Positions 47,938 to 57,240 of a DNA stretch of 64,000 nucleotides are shown piece by piece. The stretch lies in assembly GCF_028368935.1 (NCBI RefSeq), contig NZ_JAQNDK010000004.1, positions 868,001 to 932,000 on the forward strand. The letters are read 5' to 3'. The notes under the pieces were generated by a model, which saw nothing but the letters and a program-made list of their open reading frames with translations, had not been told where the DNA came from and did not search any database. Positions within the stretch are counted from its first letter, which is position 1. Every line of letters starts with the position of its first letter. Position numbers and translations under genes: made by a program. The DNA comes from Sorangium aterium. GTDB lineage: Bacteria; Myxococcota_A; Polyangia; Polyangiales; Polyangiaceae.

Positions 47938-49344
47938 ATGTCTATCACAGGTAATCTGGGTTCGATCGATCAGCACCAGACCAGCCTCGCGACGGCGGCC
48001 GCGCGGCAGCTCGCGACGACGACCAAGTCGGCGCCGCAGATGCAGGGCATCTCGTCGCGGTGGCTGGTCAAGCTCCTGCCGTGGGTGCACGTCAACGGCG
48101 TGTACCGCGTGAACCGCCGCCTGAGCTATGCGGTGGGCGACGGGCGGGTGACGTTCACGAACACCGGCGCGAAGATCCAGGTCATCCCGCAGGAGCTCGG
48201 CGAGCTGCCGCTCCTCCGCGGTTACGATGACGTCGAGGTCCTCACCGCGCTGGCGAACCGCTTCGTGCAGCGTGAATACAAGCCCGGCGACGTCATCACC
48301 GAGCGCGGCAAGGAGGCCGATCACATCAGCCTCATCGCGCACGGCAAGGTCAACAAGATCGGCGCGGGCAAGTACGGCGATGAGACGGTGCTCGCGGTCC
48401 TCGCCGACGGCGACCATTACAGCTACCAGGCGCTCCTGGAGACGCAGGATTACTGGACGTTCACGGCCAAGGCCGTCACGGCGGTCACGGTGCTGACGCT
48501 CCAGCAGAGCGTCTTCGAGGAGCTCGTCGCCCAGCACCCGTCGCTGAAGAAGCACCTCGACAACTTCAAGGCGCTCGCCACGAAGAAGCAGGACAACACG
48601 GGCGAGGCCGCGATCGAGATCGCGGCGGGCCACTCCGGCGAGCCCGTCCTCCCCGGCACGTTCGTCGATTACGAGACCTCGCCCCGCGAGTACGAGCTCA
48701 GCGTGGCGCAGACCGTGCTCCACATCCACACGCGCGTCGCGGATCTGTTCAACGAGCCGATGAACCAGACGGAGCAGCAGCTCCGCCTGACCATCGAGGC
48801 CCTGAAGGAGACCCAGGAGCACGAGCTCATCAACAACCCCGAGTTCGGTCTCCTGCACAACGCCGACCTGAAGCAGCGCATCCACACGCACAGCGGCCCC
48901 CCGACGCCGGACGACATGGACGAGCTCCTCGCCACGGTCTGGAGGGAGCCGTCGTTCTTCCTCGCGCCCCCGCGGGCCATTGCGGCGTTCGGCCAGGAGT
49001 GCAGCCGCGTCGGCGTCTATCCGCAGAGCATCGAGGTGAACGGCCATCGCGTCCCGGCGTGGCGCGGCGTGCCGATCTTCCCGTGCAACAAGATCCCGGT
49101 CTCGGAGACGCGGACGACCTCGATCCTGCTCGTGCGCGCGGGCGAGAAGAACCAGGGCGTCATCGGCCTGCACCACGCCGGCATTCCGGACGAGGTCGAG
49201 CCGAGCCTCAACGTGCGCTTCATGGGGATCAACGAGAAGGCCATCATGTCGTACCTCGTCAGCCTCTATTACTCGGCGGCCGTGCTGGTCCCCGACGCGC
49301 TCGGCGTCCTGGAGAGCGTCGAGATCGGACGCGCCCACGAGTGA
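47938..49344 (+). CDS. Family 2B encapsulin shell protein with cNMP-binding domain, copy 1
   Basis: 468 residues, starting 21 bp after the geosmin synthase. N-terminal block [19 protein letters not shown] and LSYAVGDGR are family 2 encapsulin/SrpI hallmarks. Residues ~88-205 form a cyclic-nucleotide-binding beta-roll ([31 protein letters not shown]). The C-terminal half is the HK97-type shell fold ([51 protein letters not shown]). There is no helix-turn-helix, so it is not a Crp/Fnr regulator despite the domain. The family's canonical phosphate-binding Glu and Arg are not seen in the cNMP site. Probable shell subunit enclosing the geosmin synthase. Confidence 0.88.
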   Translation: MSITGNLGSIDQHQTSLATAAARQLATTTKSAPQMQGISSRWLVKLLPWVHVNGVYRVNRRLSYAVGDGRVTFTNTGAKIQVIPQELGELPLLRGYDDVEVLTALANRFVQREYKPGDVITERGKEADHISLIAHGKVNKIGAGKYGDETVLAVLADGDHYSYQALLETQDYWTFTAKAVTAVTVLTLQQSVFEELVAQHPSLKKHLDNFKALATKKQDNTGEAAIEIAAGHSGEPVLPGTFVDYETSPREYELSVAQTVLHIHTRVADLFNEPMNQTEQQLRLTIEALKETQEHELINNPEFGLLHNADLKQRIHTHSGPPTPDDMDELLATVWREPSFFLAPPRAIAAFGQECSRVGVYPQSIEVNGHRVPAWRGVPIFPCNKIPVSETRTTSILLVRAGEKNQGVIGLHHAGIPDEVEPSLNVRFMGINEKAIMSYLVSLYYSAAVLVPDALGVLESVEIGRAHE

Positions 49345-49440
49345 ACCTCGAGCGGTAGCCGCTCCGCGCGTGCCCCGCGCAGACGTGGGGCACACGCGGA
49401 GCGCTCTGCTCTCCGAAGCGCGCAGAAGGAAAGGTACGTC

Positions 49441-50841
49441 ATGGCAAACGCGGAAATACTTGGGAACGGGGACGAGGGTGAGCGTTCGAGCCTCGGGACG
49501 CTGGGGGCGCGAGGGCTCGCGACGACGACCAAATCGCACCCGCAAATGCAGGGGATCACGCCCAGGTGGCTCTTGCATGTATTGCCCTGGGTCGAGGTCA
49601 CGGGCGGCACGTATCGCGTGAACCGCCGCCTGAGCTATGCCGTCGGCGACGGGCGGTTGAGCTTCAGCAACGTCGGGGCGAACGTGCAGGTGATCCCGCA
49701 GGAGCTCGGCGAATTGCCGCTCTTGCAAGGCTTCTCGGATGACGCCGTGCTCGACACCCTGGCGAGCCGGTTCACCCAGCGGGAGTACAAGCCCGGCGCG
49801 CTGATCGCCGAGCGCGGGAGACCAGCGGAGACGATCTTCCTGCTCGCGCACGGGAAGGCCCAGAAGCTCGGCGTGGGCAAGTACGGCGCCGACACGATCC
49901 TCGACGTCCTCGCGGATGGGGATCATTTCGGGGATCAGTCCGTCATCGAATCGAACGACGTATGGACCTATTCGGTCAGGGCCGTCACGCCGTGCATCGT
50001 GCTCGAGCTCCCGCAGCGCGTCTTCGAGGATTTGATCTCGCGATCGCCGGCGCTCCGCGCGCACGTCGAGTCGCTCAAGGAGCGGCTGAAGAAGCCGCAG
50101 GACAAGCTCGGACAGGCGGCGATCGCCCTCACCGCCGGTCACAAGGGCGAGCACGCGCTCCCGAGGACGTTCGTCGATTATGAGACCGCGCCGCGTGAAT
50201 ACGAGCTCAGCGTCGCGCAGTCGATCCTCCGGCTCCACACGCGCGTCTCGGATCTCTTCAATGATCCGATGGATCAGCTCCAGGAGCAGCTCCGCCTGAC
50301 CGTCCAGGCCCTGCGCGAGCGGCAGGAGCACGAGCTCATCAACAACCGTGATTTCGGCCTCCTGCACAACGCCGACCTGAAGCAGCGCCTCCATCCCCGG
50401 AGCGGCCGCCCGACGCCCGACGACATGGACGAGATCCTCTGCCGGCGCCGCAAGTCGCAGTTTTTCCTGGCGCACCCGCGCACGATCGCCGCCTTCCACC
50501 GGGAGTGCAGTCGCCGCGGCGTCTACCCGACCACCGTCGAGCTCTCCGGCATGCAGGTCGCGGCGTGGCGCGGCGTCCCGATCCTGCCTTGCGACAAGAT
50601 CCCCATCAACGAGGACAAGACGAGCTCCATCCTCGTCATGCGCACGGGGCAGGACCATCAGGGCGTCATCGGCCTCCACCGCACGGGCCTCCCCGAGGAG
50701 ATCGAGCCCGGTGTCTCGGCCCGCAGGATGGAGACCGACGGAAAGGCCATTACCTCGTACCTTGTGAGCACCTATTACTCCGCCGCGGTGCTGGTGCCCG
50801 ACGCCCTCGGCGTCCTTGAGAACGTCCAGATCGGGCGGTAG
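49441..50841 (+). CDS. Family 2B encapsulin shell protein with cNMP-binding domain, copy 2
   Basis: 466 residues, 96 bp after copy 1 with a good AAGGAAAGG site. Same layout: [18 protein letters not shown], cNMP domain ([12 protein letters not shown]), HK97-type shell ([51 protein letters not shown]). Alignment by eye with copy 1 shows long identical stretches ([42 protein letters not shown]) but different N-termini (about 20 residues) and different cNMP-site residues. The most likely reading is a shell of two protomer types. Neither copy has a catalytic motif. Confidence 0.88.
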   Translation: MANAEILGNGDEGERSSLGTLGARGLATTTKSHPQMQGITPRWLLHVLPWVEVTGGTYRVNRRLSYAVGDGRLSFSNVGANVQVIPQELGELPLLQGFSDDAVLDTLASRFTQREYKPGALIAERGRPAETIFLLAHGKAQKLGVGKYGADTILDVLADGDHFGDQSVIESNDVWTYSVRAVTPCIVLELPQRVFEDLISRSPALRAHVESLKERLKKPQDKLGQAAIALTAGHKGEHALPRTFVDYETAPREYELSVAQSILRLHTRVSDLFNDPMDQLQEQLRLTVQALRERQEHELINNRDFGLLHNADLKQRLHPRSGRPTPDDMDEILCRRRKSQFFLAHPRTIAAFHRECSRRGVYPTTVELSGMQVAAWRGVPILPCDKIPINEDKTSSILVMRTGQDHQGVIGLHRTGLPEEIEPGVSARRMETDGKAITSYLVSTYYSAAVLVPDALGVLENVQIGR

Positions 50842-50855
50842 TCTCGACTGCATCG

Positions 50856-52541
50856 ATGACTCTGCATCTCGACCTGCTCCTCCACAACCTCGTCGCGCTG
50901 TGCATCGCGATCGTGGCGCTCCTGCTCCTCTCGGAGCTCGTGGTCAGGCTGATCCATCGGGGCTACGCCTTCGTCTTGCGTTCGCCGACGCTGGAGCACG
51001 TCACGGCCGACGAGCGCAGGTCGTTCCGGCGTCGCGTCCGTCGCCGCGCGCTCGTCTGGGTCGCGCTCGTCGGGGCCGTGCTCGTGGGCGGCGCGGCGTT
51101 CGCCGTGGTCCGCGGGATTCGCGCCCTCGACGTGGTGAAGAGCGCGCTCGTCGGGCTCGCCGGAGACGATCCCGCGCTCGCCAAGATGCGGTGGCTCACC
51201 GCGCTCGGCATCGCCGTCGGCGCGCTCTTCGTCGACGCCCTCGCCCGGGGGCTCGCCGACGCGGTGGGGAAGGCGGTCGCGCGCTCGGACTGGCTGGCGA
51301 AGCGGCGCGAGCCGGTCGCAGAGGTCACGATACGCCTGCGCAAGGCGCTCCGCGTGGTCGTCCTCGGCGCCGCAGCGGTCCTCCTCGCCGAGAAGCTCGC
51401 GCTCGCGCCGGGGACCCAGCGCGCCGTGTTGCTCGCCAGCTACACGCTGGGCGCATTTTACATGAGCCGCCTCGCGACGGGGATCGGCTACCTCCTCCTC
51501 GACGTCATCTTCGACAACTCCACGAGGCTCGCCCGCCTCGAGAGCCCGCTCAGGTACCTCGGGAACCTGTCGCACCTGCTCGGGATCACGAAGCGCGTCG
51601 TCGATTATTGCGTGTACATCACGGCGGCGACGTGGGTCGCGGACGCGCTCACGCCCGACACGTGGCTCTCGCAGGCGGGGCGGGTCGGGCTCCGGATCAT
51701 CGCGATCGTCTATGCGAGCCGGGTCCTCGTCGAGATCTGCGTGCTCCTCATCAACGACCTCTTCCTCGGGAAGGTGGCGGAGGAGAACCCCCAGACGCTC
51801 CAGCAACGAAAGACCCTGGTCCCCGTGGCCATGGGCTTCGTGCGGTACGCGATTTACTTCTCGGCTCTCGTGCTGGGGCTGCGCGAGGCTTCCATCGACC
51901 CCACGCCGCTGCTCGCCGGCGCCGGCGTCATCGGCGTGGCCATCGGCTTCGGCGCGCAGACGTTCGTGGGGGACATCGTGGCCGGCTTCTTCATCCTCTT
52001 CGAGAACCTGCTCCTCGTCGGGGATCTCGTGGAGATCGGCGGCATCCAGGGGCGCGTGGAGGAGATCGGCGTTCGTATCACGAAGATCCGCGACGAGATC
52101 GGCGTGCTCCATTCGATCCCGAACGGCGAGGTGCGCAAGGTCGCGAACCATTCGCGATCCTACGTGAACGCGGTGGTCGACGTGCACGTGCCTTACGAGG
52201 AGGACGTGCAGCGGGTGCGCGAGCTCCTCGCGAGGGTCGCCGAAAAGGAGGTCGAGCTGCAGACGGGCGCTCCGGGGCAGGTGGAAGTCGGCGTGGAGGA
52301 GCTCAACGAGGGATCGATCGTCCTGCGTATCAGCGCGCGCGTGCCGCCCGGCAAGAACAAGGAAGTGAACGATGCGCTGCGCGGCCGCGTCGTCGAGGAG
52401 CTTTGCAAAGCTCAGGTCAGCGCGCCGCGCCCGCGTCGAGCCGTCCTCATCGACAGCACGCTTTCCGTCAAGAACCCGCCCAGGCGAGAGATCGAGGAAT
52501 CCGCGCCCGTCACGCCTTTCTCGCCCACGAGCGACGACTGA
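50856..52541 (+). CDS. MscS-family mechanosensitive channel
   Basis: 561 residues, 14 bp after the second encapsulin gene. Four to five helices precede the pore region. The conserved MscS pore helix and beta-domain entry are clear: LLAGAGVIGVAIGFGAQT, FVGDIVAGFFIL, DLVEIGGIQGRVEEIG. The C-terminal domain follows (residues ~440-520) with a polar tail. Larger than E. coli MscS (286) because of the extra N-terminal helices. Its tight spacing with the encapsulin genes is unusual and suggests a link, for example release of a hydrophobic product or response to membrane effects; that is inference. Domain assignment is firm. Confidence 0.9.
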   Translation: MTLHLDLLLHNLVALCIAIVALLLLSELVVRLIHRGYAFVLRSPTLEHVTADERRSFRRRVRRRALVWVALVGAVLVGGAAFAVVRGIRALDVVKSALVGLAGDDPALAKMRWLTALGIAVGALFVDALARGLADAVGKAVARSDWLAKRREPVAEVTIRLRKALRVVVLGAAAVLLAEKLALAPGTQRAVLLASYTLGAFYMSRLATGIGYLLLDVIFDNSTRLARLESPLRYLGNLSHLLGITKRVVDYCVYITAATWVADALTPDTWLSQAGRVGLRIIAIVYASRVLVEICVLLINDLFLGKVAEENPQTLQQRKTLVPVAMGFVRYAIYFSALVLGLREASIDPTPLLAGAGVIGVAIGFGAQTFVGDIVAGFFILFENLLLVGDLVEIGGIQGRVEEIGVRITKIRDEIGVLHSIPNGEVRKVANHSRSYVNAVVDVHVPYEEDVQRVRELLARVAEKEVELQTGAPGQVEVGVEELNEGSIVLRISARVPPGKNKEVNDALRGRVVEELCKAQVSAPRPRRAVLIDSTLSVKNPPRREIEESAPVTPFSPTSDD

Positions 52542-52898
52542 CGAGCGGTTCGCCTCGCGGCCGTGCGCACGGCGCAGGGCGTGACGGTCGGCGCTGCGCA
52601 CCTGCCGGCGGCCGGCGGCGGGCAACATGGGATGAAGTCGGTCGATGTCGCCGTGAAGCTGGTTACGGGCCTGCGTTCGAAGCCGCGACTCGTTCTCGTA
52701 TTTCGACTACCCTGGTCAGAGCCACGGAGGGGTGACGGTTGCGACAATGGATCCGCCGGACGGAGCCGCCGCGCGAGGGGCCCCGCCGCCGCGATGCGCT
52801 CTCGCGACGTCGCCGCGGTCGAGGGCGCCGAGAGCCCGGCGGACCTCACATGCCGTGAAGCTCGCACGCACAGCGGAGAAGGAACGAGGAGGACAAGG
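52542..52898. other. Gap between MscS gene and monooxygenase
   Basis: No gene recognised. About 357 bp with no clear terminator, so read-through from the operon is possible but not shown. A strong AGGAGG ribosome-binding site for the monooxygenase lies at its right end. Confidence 0.4.
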
Positions 52899-54131
52899 AT
52901 GCCCACCATTGCAATCGTCGGCGCCGGCGTGGCCGGCCTGCACCTCGCGCTGCACCTCCAGAAGGAGGGCCTCGACGTGAGCCTCTACGAGGAGCGCACG
53001 CCGGACGAGATCCGGACGGGGCGCCTGCCCAGCACCGTCGGGCTCTCCCCGCCGACGCGGGCGCGCCAGCGGGCGCTCGGCGTCGCGCACTGGGAGGGGC
53101 CCGAACATGCCACCAGGACCATCCGGATCCGCGTGGCGGCCGCGCCGGCGCTCGACTTCGTCGGTCGCCTCGCGGATCAAGCGCTCTTCATCGACATGCG
53201 CGTCTATCTGCCCCAGCTGCTCGAGGACTTCGTCGCGCGGGGCGGCCGCGTGGTGAGGGCCTCGCTCGACGCGGCCGGCGTCCGCGGCCTCGCCGCCGGA
53301 CACGACCTCGTGGTCGTCGCCACGGGCCGGGCGGGCCTCACGGAGCTCTTCTCGAAGGTCCCCGAGCGAAGCCCGCACGCCGCGCCCATGCGGCGGCTCT
53401 TCGCGGGCATCGTCCGAGGGCTCCGCATGCCGCCCGGGCCGATGGAGTTCATGTTCCAGCTCTCCCCGGGGCACGGTGAGATCTTCGAGAACCAGTACAT
53501 CACGCTCGGGGGGATCGCGCCCTCGCTGCTCATCGAGGCGATCCCCGGCGGCGCGCTCGAGCCGATCACGCGGATGCGCTATGAGGACGATCCGGCGCGC
53601 TTCGACGCGGCGCTGCTCGACGCGGTGCTCGCGCACGCGCCGCTCACGGCCGAGCGCGTCGATCGGGCGAGCTTCGGCCTGGCCGGCCCGCGCGACTACC
53701 TGACGGGCGCCGTGACCCCGGTGGTGCGGCGCGCGTACGCGCCCCTCGGCGGCGAGCGGTTCGCGCTCGCGCTGGGCGATCTCCACATCACTTACGATCC
53801 GATCACGGGCCAGGGCGCGAACATGGCCACGCTCGCGGCGTCGCTGGCCGCCGAGCAGATCGCCGGGCAGGCGGCCGCCGGCGCCGCGTTCGACGAGGCG
53901 TTCTGCGCGGACCTGGAGGATCGCCTCTGGAGCGCGCTCCGGCCGGCCACGGAGTGGACGAACGCCTTTCTCCTCCCGCCGCCGGACCACGCGCTGGCCC
54001 TCCTCGCCGCGGCCGCGCGCAGCCAGCCGGTGGCCGACGCGTTCGCCACGAACTTCTCGTACCCGGAGCGCCAGTGGGCGATCCTCTCGTCGCCCGAGGC
54101 GACGGCCAGCTTCATCGCGAGCCACGCCTGA
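52899..54131 (+). CDS. StyA-like FAD-dependent monooxygenase
   Basis: 410 residues from the ATG after a perfect AGGAGG. The Rossmann FAD motif GAGVAGLHLALHLQKEGLDV starts at residue 8. Further features match styrene/indole monooxygenase oxygenases (StyA, ~415 residues): MRVYLPQLLEDF, LFSKVPERSP, FQLSPGHGEIFE, the FAD-pyrophosphate segment ITGQGANMATLAA, and the C-terminal FSYPERQW. StyA enzymes epoxidise alkenes using FADH2 from a separate reductase; no StyB gene is in the window. Proximity to a terpene synthase suggests a terpene or other volatile as substrate, which is inference. Confidence 0.88.
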   Translation: MPTIAIVGAGVAGLHLALHLQKEGLDVSLYEERTPDEIRTGRLPSTVGLSPPTRARQRALGVAHWEGPEHATRTIRIRVAAAPALDFVGRLADQALFIDMRVYLPQLLEDFVARGGRVVRASLDAAGVRGLAAGHDLVVVATGRAGLTELFSKVPERSPHAAPMRRLFAGIVRGLRMPPGPMEFMFQLSPGHGEIFENQYITLGGIAPSLLIEAIPGGALEPITRMRYEDDPARFDAALLDAVLAHAPLTAERVDRASFGLAGPRDYLTGAVTPVVRRAYAPLGGERFALALGDLHITYDPITGQGANMATLAASLAAEQIAGQAAAGAAFDEAFCADLEDRLWSALRPATEWTNAFLLPPPDHALALLAAAARSQPVADAFATNFSYPERQWAILSSPEATASFIASHA

Positions 54132-54134
54132 CGA

Positions 54135-54662
54135 TCAGCTGAAGCGCGCCCGGATCGGCGCCGGGCTCTCGCAGATCGGGCACGCGTCCGCGCGCTCGGC
54201 GATCTTGCCGCAGTCCTTGCAGTCGACGCGATAGCCGTGGAAGCCGGGGTCGTGCAGCTCGACGCTCGTCTGCGCCCTGTCCGCGCGCTTTCCTTCGTAC
54301 TTCACGCGCATCGGCACGAACGCGATATAGCGCACCTCGATGTGCTCGCACCGCGAGCACCGCTCCGGCACGGCGTACGTGTTGGTCGTCGTGAGCCCGC
54401 GCGCGAGGCCGCCTTCGGCGTGGCACCGGGGGCAGCGGTCGTCCGTGAACAGGAGGTGCTGGCACGCGCCGCACGTGATCTCGTACAGCCCGTCGACGAA
54501 CATCTCGCCTTTGTAGACCCACTTGACCGGTCCGACGGGCTCGCCCTCCATGAGCGGCACGAGCCCGTCGACATACGAGCGTAGGTTGAGCTGTCGTCCC
54601 CCGCACGCGGGACACCCCGCCTCGACCATCTCGGCAAACGCGCGTTCGGAGAGCCTGCTCAT
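54135..54662 (-). CDS. Zinc-ribbon protein
   Basis: 175 residues with four CxxC pairs: GCPACGG (~16), ITCGACQH (~64), DRCPRCHA (~76), ERCSRCEH (~101), plus a fifth pair toward the end (VDCKDCGK and DACPICES), giving several zinc ribbons. Between them a conserved-looking MRVKYEGKRA segment. No DNA-binding helix is evident. Small multi-ribbon proteins often act as scaffolds or in nucleic-acid contexts. Convergent with the monooxygenase (3 bp between stops). Confidence 0.7.
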   Translation of the reverse strand: MSRLSERAFAEMVEAGCPACGGRQLNLRSYVDGLVPLMEGEPVGPVKWVYKGEMFVDGLYEITCGACQHLLFTDDRCPRCHAEGGLARGLTTTNTYAVPERCSRCEHIEVRYIAFVPMRVKYEGKRADRAQTSVELHDPGFHGYRVDCKDCGKIAERADACPICESPAPIRARFS

Positions 54663-55188
54663 GATCGTCGCCTTCTAGCACGCCTCGGCGGCGGGAGGAC
54701 CGAAATGGCCGGGCCGCGCCTGCCACGCCAGCGCCGGCCATTGCGGGCGCTGGCGTCGCCCTGGAGGGGCCAGCCTCCACAGATGGAGGCCCCGGCCTCC
54801 AGGGCATGGCCTCCGAGCGGGGCCCGGACCATTCCAACAGGCGCCCGGCATCACGCGAAGCCGGCGCTCGCTCCACGACCAAGCGCTGCGAACCCGGGGA
54901 TATGCCGCCCAGCGCGCGGCCTTCGGCGGCGCCGCGCCGGGCCGCCCAGGCGTGCCTTCAGCCAGTGGCCTGACGATTGCTATTACGTCGAAGCGTCGAA
55001 GCGTAGCTCGCACGGTCGGTCAGGCGATTCCCACCATGATGTCGAGGGGTGGGAAGAGCGCCTGCCCAGCATCCATATCGCGCTCGCGTGAGACCAGCGC
55101 GCAGGCCTGCCGACGCGGAGGCGCTGCGGCCGCGCGCGCCGTCGAGAGGGCGAGAGCGCCCGAGCACGAACCGAACCCGAGGTGAACC
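54663..55188. repeat. Hairpin-dense intergenic region
   Basis: No gene. At least three near-perfect hairpins lie within 100 bp: CGCCAGCGCC/GGCGCTGGCG (54726-54755), GCCTCCA/TGGAGGC and GGAGGC/GCCTCC (about 54774-54800). The density suggests a structured transcript or transcription end between two divergent genes. Confidence 0.55.
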
Positions 55189-55935
55189 ATGTCGTCGGTC
55201 TCCATCAGAACAACGATGATCTTCATTCTCATCGGCGCGGCCGCGGGCTGCGCCGCCCCTGCCGAGAAGGACGCGCCGGAGGAAACGGCGGTCGAGTCGC
55301 AGGCGGTCGAGTGCAGCAACGAGTGCATCCTGGCGATGGTGAACAGGCAGCTCTCGCTGATGGGAGAGTTCGGGAGCGAGGAGGAGTTCACGCGGGCGCT
55401 CCGGGAGCTCGTGGCCATCGGGCCGGCGGTCGTCCCCGTGGTCGCCGAGGTCTACAAGGCGTGGTCGGTGTCGGTCCCGCCGGACAAGGCCGAGTCGGCG
55501 AGGCCCGGCGAGATGCGCTGGCGGGCGGCTCACCTCCTTGGCCTGCTCGGCTCGCGCGACGGCATCAAGCCGCTGAACGAGATCGCCACGACGAAGCTCC
55601 CCGACCCCGAGGTCGACGAGCAGCTCTTCGCGGATGAATACCGCGTTCGCCTGCGCGCGATCGCCGGGCTCGAGGCGCTCGGCGCCGCGGAGGAGCTGAA
55701 GGCCATCTACTCCGCCGGCGACCTCCTGCGCAACCCGGCGGCGGCGAGCCTCTACGCCCTCGGGATCGACGTCGGCGGGATCCAGCTGATCGACGCGCGC
55801 AAGGCGCTCGCGGAGGACGTCGCCGACGCCAAGGATTACAACCCGAACAACGGTCGGCCGGCGCAGCCGGAGAAGCCCGGATCACGGGCGTTCAAGGTGG
55901 CTCCCCGGACCGACACGCCTGCCATCACTCGTTGA
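55189..55935 (+). CDS. HEAT-like repeat lipoprotein
   Basis: 248 residues with a short signal ending in the lipobox AAGC. After an acidic spacer and a Cys pair (ECSNECI), helical repeats resemble HEAT units (MRWRAAHLLGLLGSRDGIKPL; YRVRLRAIAGLEALGAAEEL). The C-terminal tail is Asn/Pro/Gly-rich. No catalytic motif. It starts a run of three genes on the same strand (10 bp to the next), all exported, suggesting a surface-associated unit. Function unknown. Confidence 0.68.
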   Translation: MSSVSIRTTMIFILIGAAAGCAAPAEKDAPEETAVESQAVECSNECILAMVNRQLSLMGEFGSEEEFTRALRELVAIGPAVVPVVAEVYKAWSVSVPPDKAESARPGEMRWRAAHLLGLLGSRDGIKPLNEIATTKLPDPEVDEQLFADEYRVRLRAIAGLEALGAAEELKAIYSAGDLLRNPAAASLYALGIDVGGIQLIDARKALAEDVADAKDYNPNNGRPAQPEKPGSRAFKVAPRTDTPAITR

Positions 55936-55945
55936 GGGATCGATC

Positions 55946-56746
55946 ATGAAAAGCACGATCAGCGCCATTCTTGCGTCTTGTTTGCTCCTCGGCGTCGCCT
56001 CCGAGGCCCGCGCCGACACCTGCGACACCGTGCGTGGGACCGATCCCGGGGTGATGACGAGCTTCTGGTGCACGCAGCCGTGGATCGACTTCTACTGGGA
56101 TGCGTACGACTTCGACAAGGGGGACTGGGACGACGGCTTCGGCTGGGAGGCCGCGTGCGACCGGAGGCGGCCGCTGGCGCGCACGTTCCAGGCGATCGAG
56201 CTCCTCAACTATGCGTCGCCGAACGAGCCGCTCAAGACGAACGACTTCAACGGCAACATCCTGCGCTGGGGCGGCAACTACACGATTCGTGAGTTCGACG
56301 AGCTGGACGCGCGGTGCGGGGACGGGTCGAAGCGGGCGTACACGACCTGGGGCGGGTTCGATGACTATACGGAGCTCTACATCCCGTTCTTCTACAACGA
56401 GAACGTCGTGGAGCGCGCCGGGACGTTGATCCACGAGTCGCGGCACGCGGACTGGTGCGGACACAGCGGCAACGACGGCAGCAACAAATGCCCTGCCAAG
56501 AGCGAGTCCTGCGACGAGAAGTACCTGGATGGGTGCTCCGGGATCGGGTCGCCCAGCGGGCGGGGCGCGGACGGCTACCAGGTCCTGTGGCTGTGGTGGT
56601 ACGCTTTCGAGGCCGACGCGCAGCACAGCTCGTCGACGATGAAGGCCTTCGCGAGGGACGAGGCGAACCGGATCCTGAACACGATGTTCGACGTCAATCC
56701 CTGCTTCAACATCACGAGCAATGGCAGCAAGATCATCACGTGTTAG
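55946..56746 (+). CDS. Secreted protein with HExxH motif
   Basis: 266 residues with a signal peptide cleaved around EARADT. Eight or more cysteines (DTCDTV, FWCTQP, EAACDRR, DARCGDG, DWCGHS, NKCPAK, ESCDEK, DGCSG) suggest disulfides. The motif TLIHESRHADWCGH contains an HExxH zinc-binding core followed by a third possible ligand (H) six residues on, as in some metzincin-like or DUF metallopeptidases. Trp/Tyr-rich segments follow. A secreted metallopeptidase is plausible but the family is not recognised. Overlaps the next gene by 26 bp. Confidence 0.62.
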   Translation: MKSTISAILASCLLLGVASEARADTCDTVRGTDPGVMTSFWCTQPWIDFYWDAYDFDKGDWDDGFGWEAACDRRRPLARTFQAIELLNYASPNEPLKTNDFNGNILRWGGNYTIREFDELDARCGDGSKRAYTTWGGFDDYTELYIPFFYNENVVERAGTLIHESRHADWCGHSGNDGSNKCPAKSESCDEKYLDGCSGIGSPSGRGADGYQVLWLWWYAFEADAQHSSSTMKAFARDEANRILNTMFDVNPCFNITSNGSKIITC

Positions 56747-57221
56747 GAGGGCGGCGCTCGGCGCCTTCCTGTGGGGCGCGCTGTGCCTCGCGGGGTGCGC
56801 CGGGCACCCCGGCTCGGACATCCCGCCGGCGCCCTGGGCGCAGCTCGAGGTGAACAGCGGCGCAGGCGAGGAGACCGTCGTCTGGATCGAGATGAGCGGC
56901 ACGTTCGAGGGGCACCAGGGGAAGGCGGCGCTCCGCGGACAGCTCAGCGCCGAGCAGATCTCGGGTCTTCGAGGGCTGTTCCGGGACGAGCTGCTCGCGA
57001 TCTACCGGAGCGACGCGCTGCCGACCGACGGCAGCATCGACCTCGCGGGCACCGCCGAGCGGCCGATCTTCCGCGTCGTGGTGCGCGAGGAGAGCGACGC
57101 GATCCGGGCGGGCTCCGAGAAGCTCTCGGCGTATTTCGCCGAGGGGGCGCAGCGCGCCGAGACGACCGAGATGCTGCGGGAGGTCAAGGCGATCCTCGCC
57201 GCGGCGACGCCGGCTCCCTAG
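56721..57221 (+). CDS. Small lipoprotein
   Basis: 166 residues with lipobox CLAGC after a basic start MAARSSRVRR. A compact alpha/beta domain follows (QLEVNSGAGEETVVWIEM, GLRGLFRDELLAIYRS, FRVVVREESDAIRAGSEKL). It overlaps the end of the upstream secreted protein by 26 bp, consistent with coupled translation. No family recognised; a partner or inhibitor of the HExxH protein is one guess, without direct support. Confidence 0.62.
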   Translation: MAARSSRVRRAALGAFLWGALCLAGCAGHPGSDIPPAPWAQLEVNSGAGEETVVWIEMSGTFEGHQGKAALRGQLSAEQISGLRGLFRDELLAIYRSDALPTDGSIDLAGTAERPIFRVVVREESDAIRAGSEKLSAYFAEGAQRAETTEMLREVKAILAAATPAP

Positions 57222-57240
57222 CGCTGCCTCCGGGTCTGCG

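Noticed and set aside
47938-50841. Crp/Fnr-type transcription factors
   Set aside because: The cNMP beta-roll would suggest this, but there is no helix-turn-helix and the C-terminal half has the conserved HK97-type shell segments.
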